Shown here: positions 1 through 7,125 of the stretch, one piece after another | How positions within the stretch are numbered: position 1 is the stretch's first letter | How the letters are laid out: each line of letters starts with the position of its first letter | Source: DASRTE01 sp035316885 | Lineage (GTDB): Bacteria > Actinomycetota > Actinomycetes > Jiangellales > Jiangellaceae | Reading direction: 5' to 3' | NCBI GenBank assembly: GCA_035316885.1 | Contig: DATHII010000312.1 | Span: 1 to 22,448, forward strand | Length of the DNA stretch: 22,448 nt | Notes under the pieces: generated by a model | What the model was told of the DNA's origin: nothing | Database searches by the model: none | What the model saw: only the letters and a program-made list of their open reading frames with translations | Translations under genes and position numbers: made by a program

Positions 1-1124
1 GCTACAGCGACGTGGCGTTCCTGTACCGCGAGCGAGGCCTCTCGGACGGGCTGGCCTACCGCGACGCACCGCTGGAGTACCCGGTGCTGACCGGAGCGGT
101 GGTGCAGGCGTCGGCCTACCTCGCCCGGGCTGTCACCGATCCGGACCCCGACGCCGCGCCGGTTCCGGCGGCCGACCGGGTGCTGACCGAGAGCGTGCGC
201 TTCTACGACGTCACGGCCGTCCTGATGGGGCTGGCCGCGCTGGGTGCCGTCGTCGCGACCGCCCGAACTGTTCCCCGCCGACCGTGGGACGCGATGCTCG
301 TGGCGGCGTCGCCGGTGCTGCTCCTGACCGCGACGATCAACTGGGACCTGCTCGCCGTCGCGCTGACCAGCCTGGCGATCCTGGCCTGGACCCGGGAGCG
401 GCCGGTTCTGGCCGGCGTGCTGATCGGGCTCGGTGCCGCCGCGAAGCTGTACCCGGTACTTCTGCTCGGCTCGATGCTGCTGGTCGCCTGGCGGGCGCCC
501 GACCGAGGCCGGGCACTTGGCGACTACGCGTCCACACTCGGCGCTGCGGTGGTCACGTGGGTGGCGGTCAATGTGCCCGTCTACCTGTGGGCCCCGGACG
601 GCTGGCGGCGGTTCTACACCTTCAACAGCGACCGCGGGGGGGATCTCGGATCGCCCTGGTACGCGCTCGACCTGCTCGCGCCTGATCTGGTCCCGGACCG
701 GATCGGGCCGCTGGTGCTGATCGCAGCCGTCGTCCTCCTGGGCCTGATCGTCGCCCTCGCACTCGCCGCACCTGAGCCGCCTCGGCTGGCTCAACTCGCC
801 TTCCTCGCGGTGGCGGCGTTCCTGCTGGTCAACAAGGTGTGGTCACCGCAATATGCGCTCTGGCTCCTTCCGCTGGCGGCGCTCGCACGACCACGGTGGC
901 GCGATCTGCTGATCTGGCAGACCGCCGAAGTGCTGTACTTCGTAGCCGTGTGGTGGCACCTCGCGACGCTGTACGACAGCAGCGCTCCGTTGATCAGCTC
1001 TGGTGGCTTCGCGGCGGCGACGGTGATCCGGATCGCCGGCCTGGCGTGGCTCGCGGGGGTCGTGGTGCGCGACATCCTGCATCCGGCGTCCGACCCCGTG
1101 CGCCCTTACCTCACCTCCGCATGA
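1..1124 (+). CDS. GT87-type (DUF2029) polyprenol-phosphate-mannose mannosyltransferase, 5' truncated by window
   Basis: Integral membrane glycosyltransferase of the GT87/DUF2029 family, which in actinobacteria transfers mannose from polyprenyl-phosphate-mannose to envelope glycans on the outer face of the membrane. The open frame runs from base 3 with no stop, and the residues before the GTG at 12 (YSD) continue a family-like N-terminal motif that goes on as DAPLEYPVLTG. The true start therefore lies outside the window. Family-typical stretches NWDLLAVALTSLAILAW and GLGAAAKLYPVLLL are visible, with alternating hydrophobic segments along the whole length. The stop overlaps the next start (ATGA at 1121-1124), so the two are translationally coupled. 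Family assignment is good; the acceptor is unknown. Confidence 0.85.
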   Translation, partial: YSDVAFLYRERGLSDGLAYRDAPLEYPVLTGAVVQASAYLARAVTDPDPDAAPVPAADRVLTESVRFYDVTAVLMGLAALGAVVATARTVPRRPWDAMLVAASPVLLLTATINWDLLAVALTSLAILAWTRERPVLAGVLIGLGAAAKLYPVLLLGSMLLVAWRAPDRGRALGDYASTLGAAVVTWVAVNVPVYLWAPDGWRRFYTFNSDRGGDLGSPWYALDLLAPDLVPDRIGPLVLIAAVVLLGLIVALALAAPEPPRLAQLAFLAVAAFLLVNKVWSPQYALWLLPLAALARPRWRDLLIWQTAEVLYFVAVWWHLATLYDSSAPLISSGGFAAATVIRIAGLAWLAGVVVRDILHPASDPVRPYLTSA

Positions 1125-2284
1125 TCAACGCGAGCGAGGCAACAACGCGGCAGCGCTGGGGCCCGATCGAGCGTGGCCGGGCCTGGGTGGCGCGGCAGCG
1201 GTCCTCAGACCGGGACGCCGTGCTGGTGTGGCTGGCCAGCCGTGGGTCGGTCTGGGTCGTGGCGGGCGCAGTGGGCTGGCTGTTCGCGACCGACGTGGGC
1301 GTCGTGCCGCTCCTCGAGCGGTGGCAGCAGTGGGACTTCCACCACTTCTGGGGCATCGCCCTGTACGGCTACGGCGGCGAGCCCACCGGAGTGCCGAACG
1401 AGGCGTTCTTCCCCGGCTTCCCTGCCCTGCTCGCACTCGGCGGTGCCGTCGGACTCCCGCATGTCGCCGCAGGGCTGCTCGTGTCGTTCGTGGCAGGCGG
1501 TGTCGCGGCGGTCGCGTTGGCCCGGCTCGGCGATCTCGATGGAGGACCGGGCGTCGGCAGGCTGGCGGTGCTCATGTGGGTCTTCGCGCCCCCAGCGGTC
1601 TTCCTGGCTGCGCCGTACACGGAGTCGCTCTTCCTCGGGTTGGCTCTACCCGCGTGGCTCTGTGCCCGGCGGGGGATGTGGGTCTACTCGGGCCTGCTCA
1701 CGGCGGCGGCCTGCACGGTGCGGGTGAGCGGCGTCTTCCTGCTCGCTGCCGTGGGTGTCCACTGGCTGACGTCCCGGGAGAAGCGGTGGACGGACCTGCC
1801 GTCGCTGCTCGTACCTCTTGTGCCGCTGGCCGCATGGACGGTCTATCTGCGGGCGACGACGGACGACTGGCTGGCCTGGCTCAACGCGCAGGCGCAGGAA
1901 TGGAACCGCGAGTTCACCTTGCCGTGGACGGCATTCTCCAACACCTGGGACGCCGGCTTCGGGGGCACCCAGACGCCGGGCTTCGCCTGGATGTTCCGCG
2001 CCGAGATCGTCGCGATGGCCATCGGCGTCGCCCTGACGGTGGGGCTGCTGGCCTGGCGCCGGTGGGGTGAGGCGACCTGGGTGGGCCTGCAGGTGGTGGC
2101 CTTCGGGACGTCGTTCTGGTACTTCTCGGTGCCCCGGGCGACGCTGCTGTGGTGGCCGCTGTGGATCGCCCTTGCGGTCGTCGCCGTGCGGCGGCGCTGG
2201 GTGCTCTGGGTCTATCTCTGCCTGAGCGTGCCGCTGATGTCCGTCTGGGCAGCGGCGTTCCTGACCGGCCGCTGGGCCGGTTGA
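1121..2284 (+). CDS. PIG-V-like membrane mannosyltransferase
   Basis: Predicted polytopic membrane glycosyltransferase of 387 aa, resembling the bacterial PIG-V/GPI-mannosyltransferase-2-like family of the GT-C superfamily. ATG 1121 is chosen because it forms an ATGA overlap with the upstream GT87 stop and because coding character begins there (MINASEATT); the open frame extends further upstream only as a shadow of the GT87 gene. After a short basic N-terminus and a first membrane segment (about 40-58), the loop contains the WD pair at 71-72 followed by HH at 74-75 and EAFFPGFP at 94-101, the pattern expected of the catalytic loop with its acidic residue. About nine further hydrophobic segments follow. 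The coupling to a GT87 enzyme suggests both decorate the same lipid-linked or surface glycan; that is inference. Confidence 0.78.
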   Translation: MINASEATTRQRWGPIERGRAWVARQRSSDRDAVLVWLASRGSVWVVAGAVGWLFATDVGVVPLLERWQQWDFHHFWGIALYGYGGEPTGVPNEAFFPGFPALLALGGAVGLPHVAAGLLVSFVAGGVAAVALARLGDLDGGPGVGRLAVLMWVFAPPAVFLAAPYTESLFLGLALPAWLCARRGMWVYSGLLTAAACTVRVSGVFLLAAVGVHWLTSREKRWTDLPSLLVPLVPLAAWTVYLRATTDDWLAWLNAQAQEWNREFTLPWTAFSNTWDAGFGGTQTPGFAWMFRAEIVAMAIGVALTVGLLAWRRWGEATWVGLQVVAFGTSFWYFSVPRATLLWWPLWIALAVVAVRRRWVLWVYLCLSVPLMSVWAAAFLTGRWAG

Positions 2285-2316
2285 CCGTGGTCGGCGGCTG
2301 TGATGCTCCACACGTG

Positions 2317-3357
2317 CTACTTCAGGCCCCAAGCCGTGTGGTCGAAGGTGGTCGTGGTGAAGCGGACGTCGACGTCGATCTCGTCACCGACGGCAGGCGG
2401 GTCGATGCTCGAGGGCACCCAGATCAGCGAGCACTGCATGTGCGGAGGTTCGGCGAACCACCGGCGCTTGCCGGCGACGTAGTACGGCGACAGAGCGCGC
2501 CCCAACGCCTCGAGGCCGCCGGTGGCCACCGATACGGCCCGCTGCCGTAGCGACGTCGCGGGGGTCGGCGCCTCGAGGGCGATTCCGTGTGCCGTCCCGC
2601 CGGCGACGACGAGCAGCACGCCGTCACGCGACGCCCGGCGCTGGCGGTAGCCGAAGGGCTGGCCCCGGCGGACGGCGTGCAGGTCGAGAACGCTGGCCCG
2701 CGCGCGGTAGGCCGAGCGCTCACCGAGCCAGAGCGCCGTACCGACGCGAAGCCGGATGTCAGCGGCCGTCTCGATCGCGAGCCGGGCTGCGTCGTCGGAG
2801 TCGAGATGGCTGACCCAGAGCCGGTGACCCTCGGAAGCCGACGTCGCGACGAACAGCCGCGAGAGGCCGCGGGCCTGCGCGAGCCGGTCGCCGGCCAGTG
2901 GCAGGTGCAGGGCCCAGCCCTCGAAGCGGACCTGATCCAGGAGCGCAACCGCCTGCCCGATCTCCGTCGCTGCGATCCCGTGGCGCCGCAGGCTCGTCAG
3001 GACCTCGACGACGACGCGCGGCCGGTGATCGCCCTCGGCGAGTTCGCGAAGGTCGGTCAGCCGGGACACCGTGTGGACGATGCGGCTGTCTCTGGTGAGA
3101 CCCATGTCGAGCCCTGGGCGCCAGGGGGACAGGACGAGCACGTCGCCGGGGAACGGGCGGGTGACGTCGGCGACCTCTTCGTAGGTCCCGACGGCGAGGG
3201 TGTCGAGGCCGAGGTCGAAAGCCTCGGCGGCGAGGACCGGGTTGCCGAAGCCGTAGCCGTTGCCCTTCGTGACCGGGACGATTCCCGTCCCGGCGGCGAC
3301 ATAGGCACGCAGGTGGTCGCGCCAACGGTCGGTGTCGACCTGCAAGGTCAGCGGCAC
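2317..3357 (-). CDS. alanine racemase-like PLP-dependent protein
   Basis: Fold-type III PLP protein of 346 aa related to alanine racemase. The N-terminal barrel starts with VPVTKGNGYGFG (28-38), where Lys31 matches the PLP-forming lysine of the AVVKADAYGHG motif. RVGTALWLG (204-212) matches the family RPGxxLYG element. GQPFGYRQR (232-240) sits where the second-subunit catalytic Tyr region is expected. The C-terminal metal/substrate segment is divergent: HMQCSLIW (306-313) replaces the usual MDxxMVD. It starts at GTG 3357, only 3 nt after the FemX-like gene's stop, and is probably co-transcribed and translationally coupled. Likely a specialised amino-acid racemase or a binding homologue supplying or editing an amino acid for peptidoglycan; activity is not certain because of the divergent C-terminal motif. 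Confidence 0.75.
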   Translation of the reverse strand: MPLTLQVDTDRWRDHLRAYVAAGTGIVPVTKGNGYGFGNPVLAAEAFDLGLDTLAVGTYEEVADVTRPFPGDVLVLSPWRPGLDMGLTRDSRIVHTVSRLTDLRELAEGDHRPRVVVEVLTSLRRHGIAATEIGQAVALLDQVRFEGWALHLPLAGDRLAQARGLSRLFVATSASEGHRLWVSHLDSDDAARLAIETAADIRLRVGTALWLGERSAYRARASVLDLHAVRRGQPFGYRQRRASRDGVLLVVAGGTAHGIALEAPTPATSLRQRAVSVATGGLEALGRALSPYYVAGKRRWFAEPPHMQCSLIWVPSSIDPPAVGDEIDVDVRFTTTTFDHTAWGLK

Positions 3358-3360
3358 CGG

Positions 3361-4488
3361 TCAGCTCCTCCGCTTCATGTAGAGATCGAACGCGGTGTAG
3401 AGCACCTTCGAGATCGGCAGGTCCCATTCGCCGGCATACTCGACGGCCTCCCCACCGGTTCCGATCTTGAAGCGGATCAGGCCGACCGAGGGGTCGTCCT
3501 CGTCGAGCGTGTCGGTGACACCGCGCAGGTCGTAAACCTCGCAATCGGCGGCCAACGCGTCACAGATCATGCGCCACTGGATCGCGTTCGACCCCCGGAC
3601 GTCGCGCTTGTCGGTGGACGAGGCGCCGTACGAGTACCAGGCGTGGACGCCGACCCTGACCATCGTGGTGGCGGCGACGAGGTCACCCTCGTGTCGGGCC
3701 ACGTAGAGCCGCAGCCGCTGCGGGTCCTCCGAGGTCATCGCCTGCCACATGCCCTCGAAGTACGAGAGCCGCCGGGGGGTGAATCCGTCGCGGCGTGCCG
3801 TCTCGGTGTAGAGCTCGTGGAAGGCCGGCAGGTCGTCCCGAGTGCCGAGCTCGACCGTCACCCCGGCCTTGTCTGCCTTCTTGACGTTACGGCGCCAGAG
3901 CTGGTTGAACCCCTTGAGCAGGTCGTCCTTGTCGCGGCCGGCCAGCGGCACCTGGAAGACATGGCGCGGCTGGCCGGCGGAGAACCCGTCACCCGCAGCC
4001 GGCGGTCGCCACCCCAGCGCGGCGAGTTGCCGGGTGAGCGCGGTCCCCGTCGGGGAGACGACGTCGGGCTCGACGTCCTCGAAACGGTGGACGCTCTCGT
4101 CGGCCATGGCCGCCTTGATCGTCGCCGCGCTCCAGCGGCGCGTAACGACTGTCGGCCCCATCCGAAGACCGAACGCCCCGCGTGCCTTGACGTGGTCGAC
4201 GAGAGGGTCGAGCAGGTCCGGGAGGGTGTCCGCCACAACGGCGCCGGCCCAGTCGAGGGCCGGGCCCTCCGGAATGTAGGCAAGGTAGCGGCGCACACGC
4301 GGGGCCTGGCGGTAGAGCACGAGCCCGACTCCGACCAGAGTTGTGCCGTCGAACCAGCCGATCGACTCGGCGCGCCATTCCCTCTTCACCTCGCCCCACG
4401 CCGGGGTCTGCAGGAAGCTCACGGAGGGAAGTGCGGCGATGGCGGCGAGGTGATCCACACGGGAGATCTCGCGCACCTGGAGGGTCAC
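3361..4488 (-). CDS. FemX/FemAB-family peptidoglycan bridge aminoacyltransferase
   Basis: Cytoplasmic, tRNA-dependent aminoacyltransferase family that adds the first bridge amino acid(s) to the lipid II stem peptide; 375 aa, normal family length, with two GNAT-like subdomains. Visible markers are SFLQTPAWGEVK (24-35), AYIPEGPALDW (70-80), NVKKADKAGV, a WYSYGASS element, and the C-terminal GLIRFKIGTGGE followed by EWDLP. The open frame extends upstream to 4662 but that part is Arg/Pro-rich shadow. GTG 4488 is chosen because homology begins at once and because TACGCT (4497-4502, minus strand) lies 8 nt before it, with no Shine-Dalgarno: a leaderless start. The 3-nt spacing to the racemase-like gene indicates an operon for peptidoglycan cross-bridge chemistry. 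The amino acid transferred cannot be read from sequence. Confidence 0.85.
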   Translation of the reverse strand: MTLQVREISRVDHLAAIAALPSVSFLQTPAWGEVKREWRAESIGWFDGTTLVGVGLVLYRQAPRVRRYLAYIPEGPALDWAGAVVADTLPDLLDPLVDHVKARGAFGLRMGPTVVTRRWSAATIKAAMADESVHRFEDVEPDVVSPTGTALTRQLAALGWRPPAAGDGFSAGQPRHVFQVPLAGRDKDDLLKGFNQLWRRNVKKADKAGVTVELGTRDDLPAFHELYTETARRDGFTPRRLSYFEGMWQAMTSEDPQRLRLYVARHEGDLVAATTMVRVGVHAWYSYGASSTDKRDVRGSNAIQWRMICDALAADCEVYDLRGVTDTLDEDDPSVGLIRFKIGTGGEAVEYAGEWDLPISKVLYTAFDLYMKRRS

Positions 4489-4496
4489 GGTGGACG

Positions 4497-4502
4497 AGCG
4501 TA
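4497..4502 (-). promoter_or_regulatory. -10 element of the FemX-like gene
   Basis: TACGCT on the minus strand, 8 nt upstream of GTG 4488. With a start site about 6-8 nt downstream of the -10, the transcript would begin at or beside the GTG, so the mRNA is predicted to be leaderless. No purine-rich Shine-Dalgarno is present in the gap. Confidence 0.6.
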
Positions 4503-4512
4503 TCGGGCGGTC

Positions 4513-4555
4513 GCCGGGACGCGGAGATGCCGCTGCGGCATCTCCGCTCCCCGGC
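4513..4555. repeat. Palindromic repeat (copy A), probably also the yceI terminator
   Basis: Hairpin-forming palindrome. A perfect 13-bp inverted repeat (4521-4533 with 4535-4547) is centred on base 4534, and six outer pairs (4513-4518 with 4550-4555) follow after two mismatches. It lies 11 nt beyond the yceI stop on the minus strand and could stop transcription there, although no U-tract follows. Its left arm, 4512-4533, matches the left arm of the element between pheA and serS at 21 of 22 positions, which makes it a member of a dispersed repeat family rather than only a terminator. Confidence 0.75.
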
Positions 4556-4565
4556 TCAGGCCGTC

Positions 4566-5144
4566 TTAGGCGCGGGTGCCTTCGACTTCTAGCTCGAGGA
4601 TGACCTTTCGGCCGACCAGGACGCCGCCGGTCTCGAGGGCCGCGTTCCAGGTGAGGCCCCACTGCTCACGGTCGACCTCGGCGCGCGCGCTGATGCCGGC
4701 AACCTGCCGACCCCAGGGGTTGACACCGGTTCCCTCGAAGCTGACTGCGAGCTCGACCGGCTTGGCCATCCCGCGGATGGTGAGGTCGCCGGTGACGACG
4801 AAATCGGCGCCACCGAGGTGACGGATGCTCGAAGAGCGGAAGGTCATCTCGGGGTGGTTCTCGGCGTCGAAGAAGTCGCCTGAACGGAGGTGCTGGTCGC
4901 GGTCGGGCGCACCAGTGTTGACCGTCGCCGTCTTGATGGTGACGTCCACGGTCGACTCGGTCGGGTCATCGGCAAGGGTCACAGTGCCCTCGACCTCGGG
5001 AAACTGGCCCCGGACCTTCGAGAACATCATGTGCTTGGCGACGAAGCCGACGTTCGAGTGGGCCGGGTCGATGGTGAACGTTCCCGCCTCGGGGATCGTC
5101 ACTCCGTCCCACTCACGGGTTGTCGCGATGCTGACCTCGGTCAT
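4566..5144 (-). CDS. YceI-family protein
   Basis: YceI-like lipocalin-fold protein of 192 aa. Family members bind isoprenoid or other amphiphilic ligands; this copy has no signal peptide and so should be cytoplasmic. The family pattern is clear: GTFTIDPAHSNVGFVAKHMM (21-40), the VRGQFPEVEGTV strand pair (44-55), TVNTGAPDRDQHLRSGDFFD (74-93), ENHPEMTF (95-102), and the late WGLTWNAALETGGVLVG segment. ATG 5144 is preferred over a longer frame reaching 5189 because GAGAGG lies about 10 nt upstream (minus strand) and homology begins just after. It is transcribed divergently from the marR-type gene, which probably controls it (promoter at 5185-5212). Confidence 0.9.
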   Translation of the reverse strand: MTEVSIATTREWDGVTIPEAGTFTIDPAHSNVGFVAKHMMFSKVRGQFPEVEGTVTLADDPTESTVDVTIKTATVNTGAPDRDQHLRSGDFFDAENHPEMTFRSSSIRHLGGADFVVTGDLTIRGMAKPVELAVSFEGTGVNPWGRQVAGISARAEVDREQWGLTWNAALETGGVLVGRKVILELEVEGTRA

Positions 5145-5184
5145 GCTGTACCGTCCTCTCGTAGGTAGGTTGTCTGACTGAGCA

Positions 5185-5212
5185 ATCATATTTTAGAGTA
5201 TATTCCTCTCAA
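5185..5212 (-). promoter_or_regulatory. yceI sigma70-type promoter
   Basis: Reading the minus strand, TTGAGA (5207-5212) and TATGAT (5185-5190) are separated by 16 bp, close to a housekeeping promoter. The transcript would carry a leader of about 35 nt containing the GAGAGG ribosome site of yceI. This is one of the few AT-rich stretches in the window. Confidence 0.6.
5192..5212. promoter_or_regulatory. Candidate MarR operator
   Basis: Imperfect inverted repeat TTTAGAG-N7-CTCTCAA, with arms matching at 6 of 7 positions. It sits between the -10 and -35 of the yceI promoter and upstream of the marR -10 (TAGACT, 5223-5228). MarR dimers typically bind palindromes of this size in divergent promoters, so binding would block yceI and may also repress marR. 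Assignment rests on position and symmetry only. Confidence 0.5.
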
Positions 5213-5235
5213 CAACATTTGCTAGACTCAGCTAC

Positions 5236-5733
5236 GTGCGCTCCGAGACGTTCAACGACCCACGGCTGACCGCCGTCGGTTTGCTCATGGAGGCGCACCA
5301 GGGCCTGATCACCAAGCTGACGCCGCGCTTTCAGGAGCATGGGCTCTCGCTGACCGAGTTCGAGGTGCTGCTGAGGCTCGCCCGCACGCCGAACCGGCGG
5401 TTGCGGATGAGCGATCTCTCGGCCCAGACGAGCTTGTCGACCAGCGGCATCACCCGCGTGGTCGACCGCCTCGAGCGAGATGCCCTCGTGATCCGCGAGA
5501 GCTGCGAAACCGACCGGCGAGGCACCTGGGCGCGGATCACCGCCGTCGGTGCCGACCGCATCGGCGGCGCGATCAACGGCCACCTCGACGACGTCGAGCA
5601 GTGGTTCACGGGGCTGCTGCGCGCGGACGAACTCGGCGCGCTCACCGACGCGCTACGAGTAGTTCGCGACGCGGTGCACCCCGACGCCGTCGCCGGTTCG
5701 GACCCTGCCGACCAGAACGCGCTGGCCGGTTAG
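5236..5733 (+). CDS. MarR-family transcriptional regulator
   Basis: Winged helix-turn-helix repressor of 165 aa. The DNA-binding core runs from about LSLTEFEVLLRLA (37-49) through LSAQTSLSTSGITRVVDRLE (61-80, the recognition helix region), with the wing around RESCETDRRGTWARIT (87-102); flanking helices form the dimer interface. Cys90 lies in the wing, a position where a redox effect is conceivable but not shown. GTG 5236 is the start: TAGACT (5223-5228) stands 7 nt upstream and no Shine-Dalgarno is visible, so translation is probably leaderless. It is divergent from yceI and most likely regulates it and itself. The ligand is unknown. Confidence 0.9.
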   Translation: MRSETFNDPRLTAVGLLMEAHQGLITKLTPRFQEHGLSLTEFEVLLRLARTPNRRLRMSDLSAQTSLSTSGITRVVDRLERDALVIRESCETDRRGTWARITAVGADRIGGAINGHLDDVEQWFTGLLRADELGALTDALRVVRDAVHPDAVAGSDPADQNALAG

Positions 5734-5738
5734 GCCGG

Positions 5739-6527
5739 TCAGCTCAGCCGCTCGCGCAACACTGCGATGTCGGCACCCTGTCCGTCGGCGCCTCCCGGCG
5801 TCTCGACCACCACGGCGGCGCCGGCCGCCCGCGCAACCTCGCAGATCATGTCAGAGCCGATCGAGCCCGCGTCGATGTTGGCATGCCGGTCTGCCCCGGA
5901 GTTAAACGTGTCGCGGCTGTCGTTGGCGTGGACGAGGTCGATCCGGCCGGTGATGGCGAGCACCTTCGGGACCACGTCGGCGAGCTCGATGCCGCCGGCA
6001 AACGCGTGGCAGGTGTCGAGACAGAACCCGATGCCGGAGTCGCCGACGGCATCCCACAACCGACCGATGCGATCGAGCCGGCGCGCCATTGCGTTGTCGC
6101 CACCGGCCGTATTCTCGATCAGGACCGGCAGCTTCATGTCGAGGCGCTCGGCGCACTTGCGCCAGTTGTCGAACCCGACCTCGGGATCGTCGGACTGCAG
6201 CACATGACCGGCGTGGACGATCAGCGCCTTGGCGCCGATCTCGGCTGCGCCGTCGATGTGCTGCTGAAGCAGCTGGCGGCTCGGAATCCGGATCCGGTTG
6301 TTGGTGGTCGCGACGTTCAGGCGGTATGGGGCGTGCACGTAGAGGTCGAGATTGTCGACCTCGGCAGCGGCGCGTAGCGCAGGAGCGCCACCCTCGTAGG
6401 CCACGACCGGCGCCTTCCAGCCCTGCGGATCGCCGAGGAAGAACTGGACGAGATCCGCGCCGCGGGCCGCAGCCTCGGCGAGCGGGTCGACCTGTTCGAC
6501 GTGCGCTCCGATCCTGGGTGTCGCCAC
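5739..6527 (-). CDS. Endonuclease IV-like AP endonuclease
   Basis: TIM-barrel protein of 262 aa of the AP endonuclease 2 / endonuclease IV family, which cleaves 5' to abasic sites during base excision repair with three Zn ions. All nine expected metal ligands can be placed: H65 (HAPYRLN), H105 (HAGH), E138 (ENTAGG), D171 and H174 (DTCHAF), H200 (HANDS), D213 and H215 (DRH), and E242 (ETPG). The frame is open to a GTG at 6563, but GTG 6527 is preferred: TAAGGT (6536-6541, minus strand) lies 8 nt before it and PRIGAHV, the first barrel strand, follows immediately. It ends 5 nt from the convergent marR-type gene. It is slightly shorter than E. coli Nfo; an xylose-isomerase-like function is unlikely given the intact ligand set. 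Confidence 0.88.
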   Translation of the reverse strand: MATPRIGAHVEQVDPLAEAAARGADLVQFFLGDPQGWKAPVVAYEGGAPALRAAAEVDNLDLYVHAPYRLNVATTNNRIRIPSRQLLQQHIDGAAEIGAKALIVHAGHVLQSDDPEVGFDNWRKCAERLDMKLPVLIENTAGGDNAMARRLDRIGRLWDAVGDSGIGFCLDTCHAFAGGIELADVVPKVLAITGRIDLVHANDSRDTFNSGADRHANIDAGSIGSDMICEVARAAGAAVVVETPGGADGQGADIAVLRERLS

Positions 6528-6587
6528 GGGCGCCGACCTTACCGACGCCCGCTGACACGCCACAGGACGACGTCACCGGTAGCAACG

Positions 6588-6615
6588 GGTTTGACCACCC
6601 CCCTTTAGCGGGCAC
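6588..6615 (+). promoter_or_regulatory. Possible general-stress sigma (SigF/SigB-type) promoter
   Basis: GGTTT (6588-6592) and GGGCAC (6610-6615), 17 nt apart, resemble the actinobacterial SigF/SigB consensus (GGTTT, then GGGTAT/GGGTAC) with a C for T at the fourth position of the -10. It lies about 55 nt before an RsbW-like gene, and such genes are often controlled by the sigma factor they regulate. Weak evidence on its own. Confidence 0.3.
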
Positions 6616-6671
6616 CACTCAAGGGCGGGCGACGCCATCGAACCGGCGATGGGCACCAGGAAGGAGCCGCC

Positions 6672-7106
6672 GTGGGCCGAGTCGTGGCCACAGCAGCTGG
6701 CGGCACCTGTTCGGCCGACTTTCCCAGCGCGCCGAGCAGCGTTCCCGCTGCTAGGCATCTGGTGCGTGACGACCTAGTGCAACAGGGCCTGCCCGTACGC
6801 ATGGTCGAGGACTGCCTGCTCGTTGTGAGCGAACTGGTGGCCAACGCGATCCGGCACGCTCGACCGCTCTCGCCTGTGGGTCTCGGCGACGGCGCCGGCA
6901 AGATCCGCCTGCGCTGGATGTCAAGCGCAACCCGGGTGTGGATCGCAGTCACCGACGGCGGGGGGCGCGACCGTCCGCATGTCGCGTCGGTGTCGCTCGC
7001 CGACATCCGCGGCCGTGGCCTCGCGATCGTCGACGCCATCGCCGCCGAGTGGGGCGTTACCAACAGTGGAGCCGACGTCACCGTCTACGCCGTCGTCCGT
7101 CCCTGA
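6672..7106 (+). CDS. RsbW-like ATP-binding protein (anti-sigma-type HATPase)
   Basis: Small single-domain GHKL ATPase of 144 aa of the serine-kinase/anti-sigma type (HATPase_c_2). The N box is SELVANAIRHA (53-63) with Asn58 as the expected Mg-binding residue; the G1 box is VTDGGG (93-98) with Asp95; the G2 box is RGRGLAIVDAIA (113-124). Such proteins bind a sigma factor or phosphorylate an STAS antagonist. No sigma factor, STAS protein or PP2C phosphatase is next to it, so its partner must be encoded elsewhere. GTG 6672 is supported by a strong ribosome site (GGAAGGAG, ending 5 nt before the GTG), in contrast to the leaderless genes around it. Confidence 0.85.
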   Translation: MGRVVATAAGGTCSADFPSAPSSVPAARHLVRDDLVQQGLPVRMVEDCLLVVSELVANAIRHARPLSPVGLGDGAGKIRLRWMSSATRVWIAVTDGGGRDRPHVASVSLADIRGRGLAIVDAIAAEWGVTNSGADVTVYAVVRP

Positions 7107-7111
7107 GCGTC

Positions 7112-7117
7112 TACGCT
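7112..7117 (+). promoter_or_regulatory. -10 element of the DUF5926 gene
   Basis: TACGCT, 8 nt before GTG 7126 and only 5 nt after the stop codon of the HATPase gene. It gives the downstream gene its own leaderless promoter despite the tight spacing. Confidence 0.6.
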
Positions 7118-7125
7118 CGGCGTCC

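Noticed and set aside
2587..4569. Long 660-codon open frame on the plus strand
   Set aside because: It is antisense to the racemase-like and FemX-like genes, which have clear motifs on the minus strand; its own translation has no recognisable domain and reflects GC-rich codon bias.
4489..4662. N-terminal extension of the FemX-like frame
   Set aside because: The added residues are Arg/Pro-rich and overlap the yceI 3' end and the palindromic repeat; homology begins at GTG 4488.
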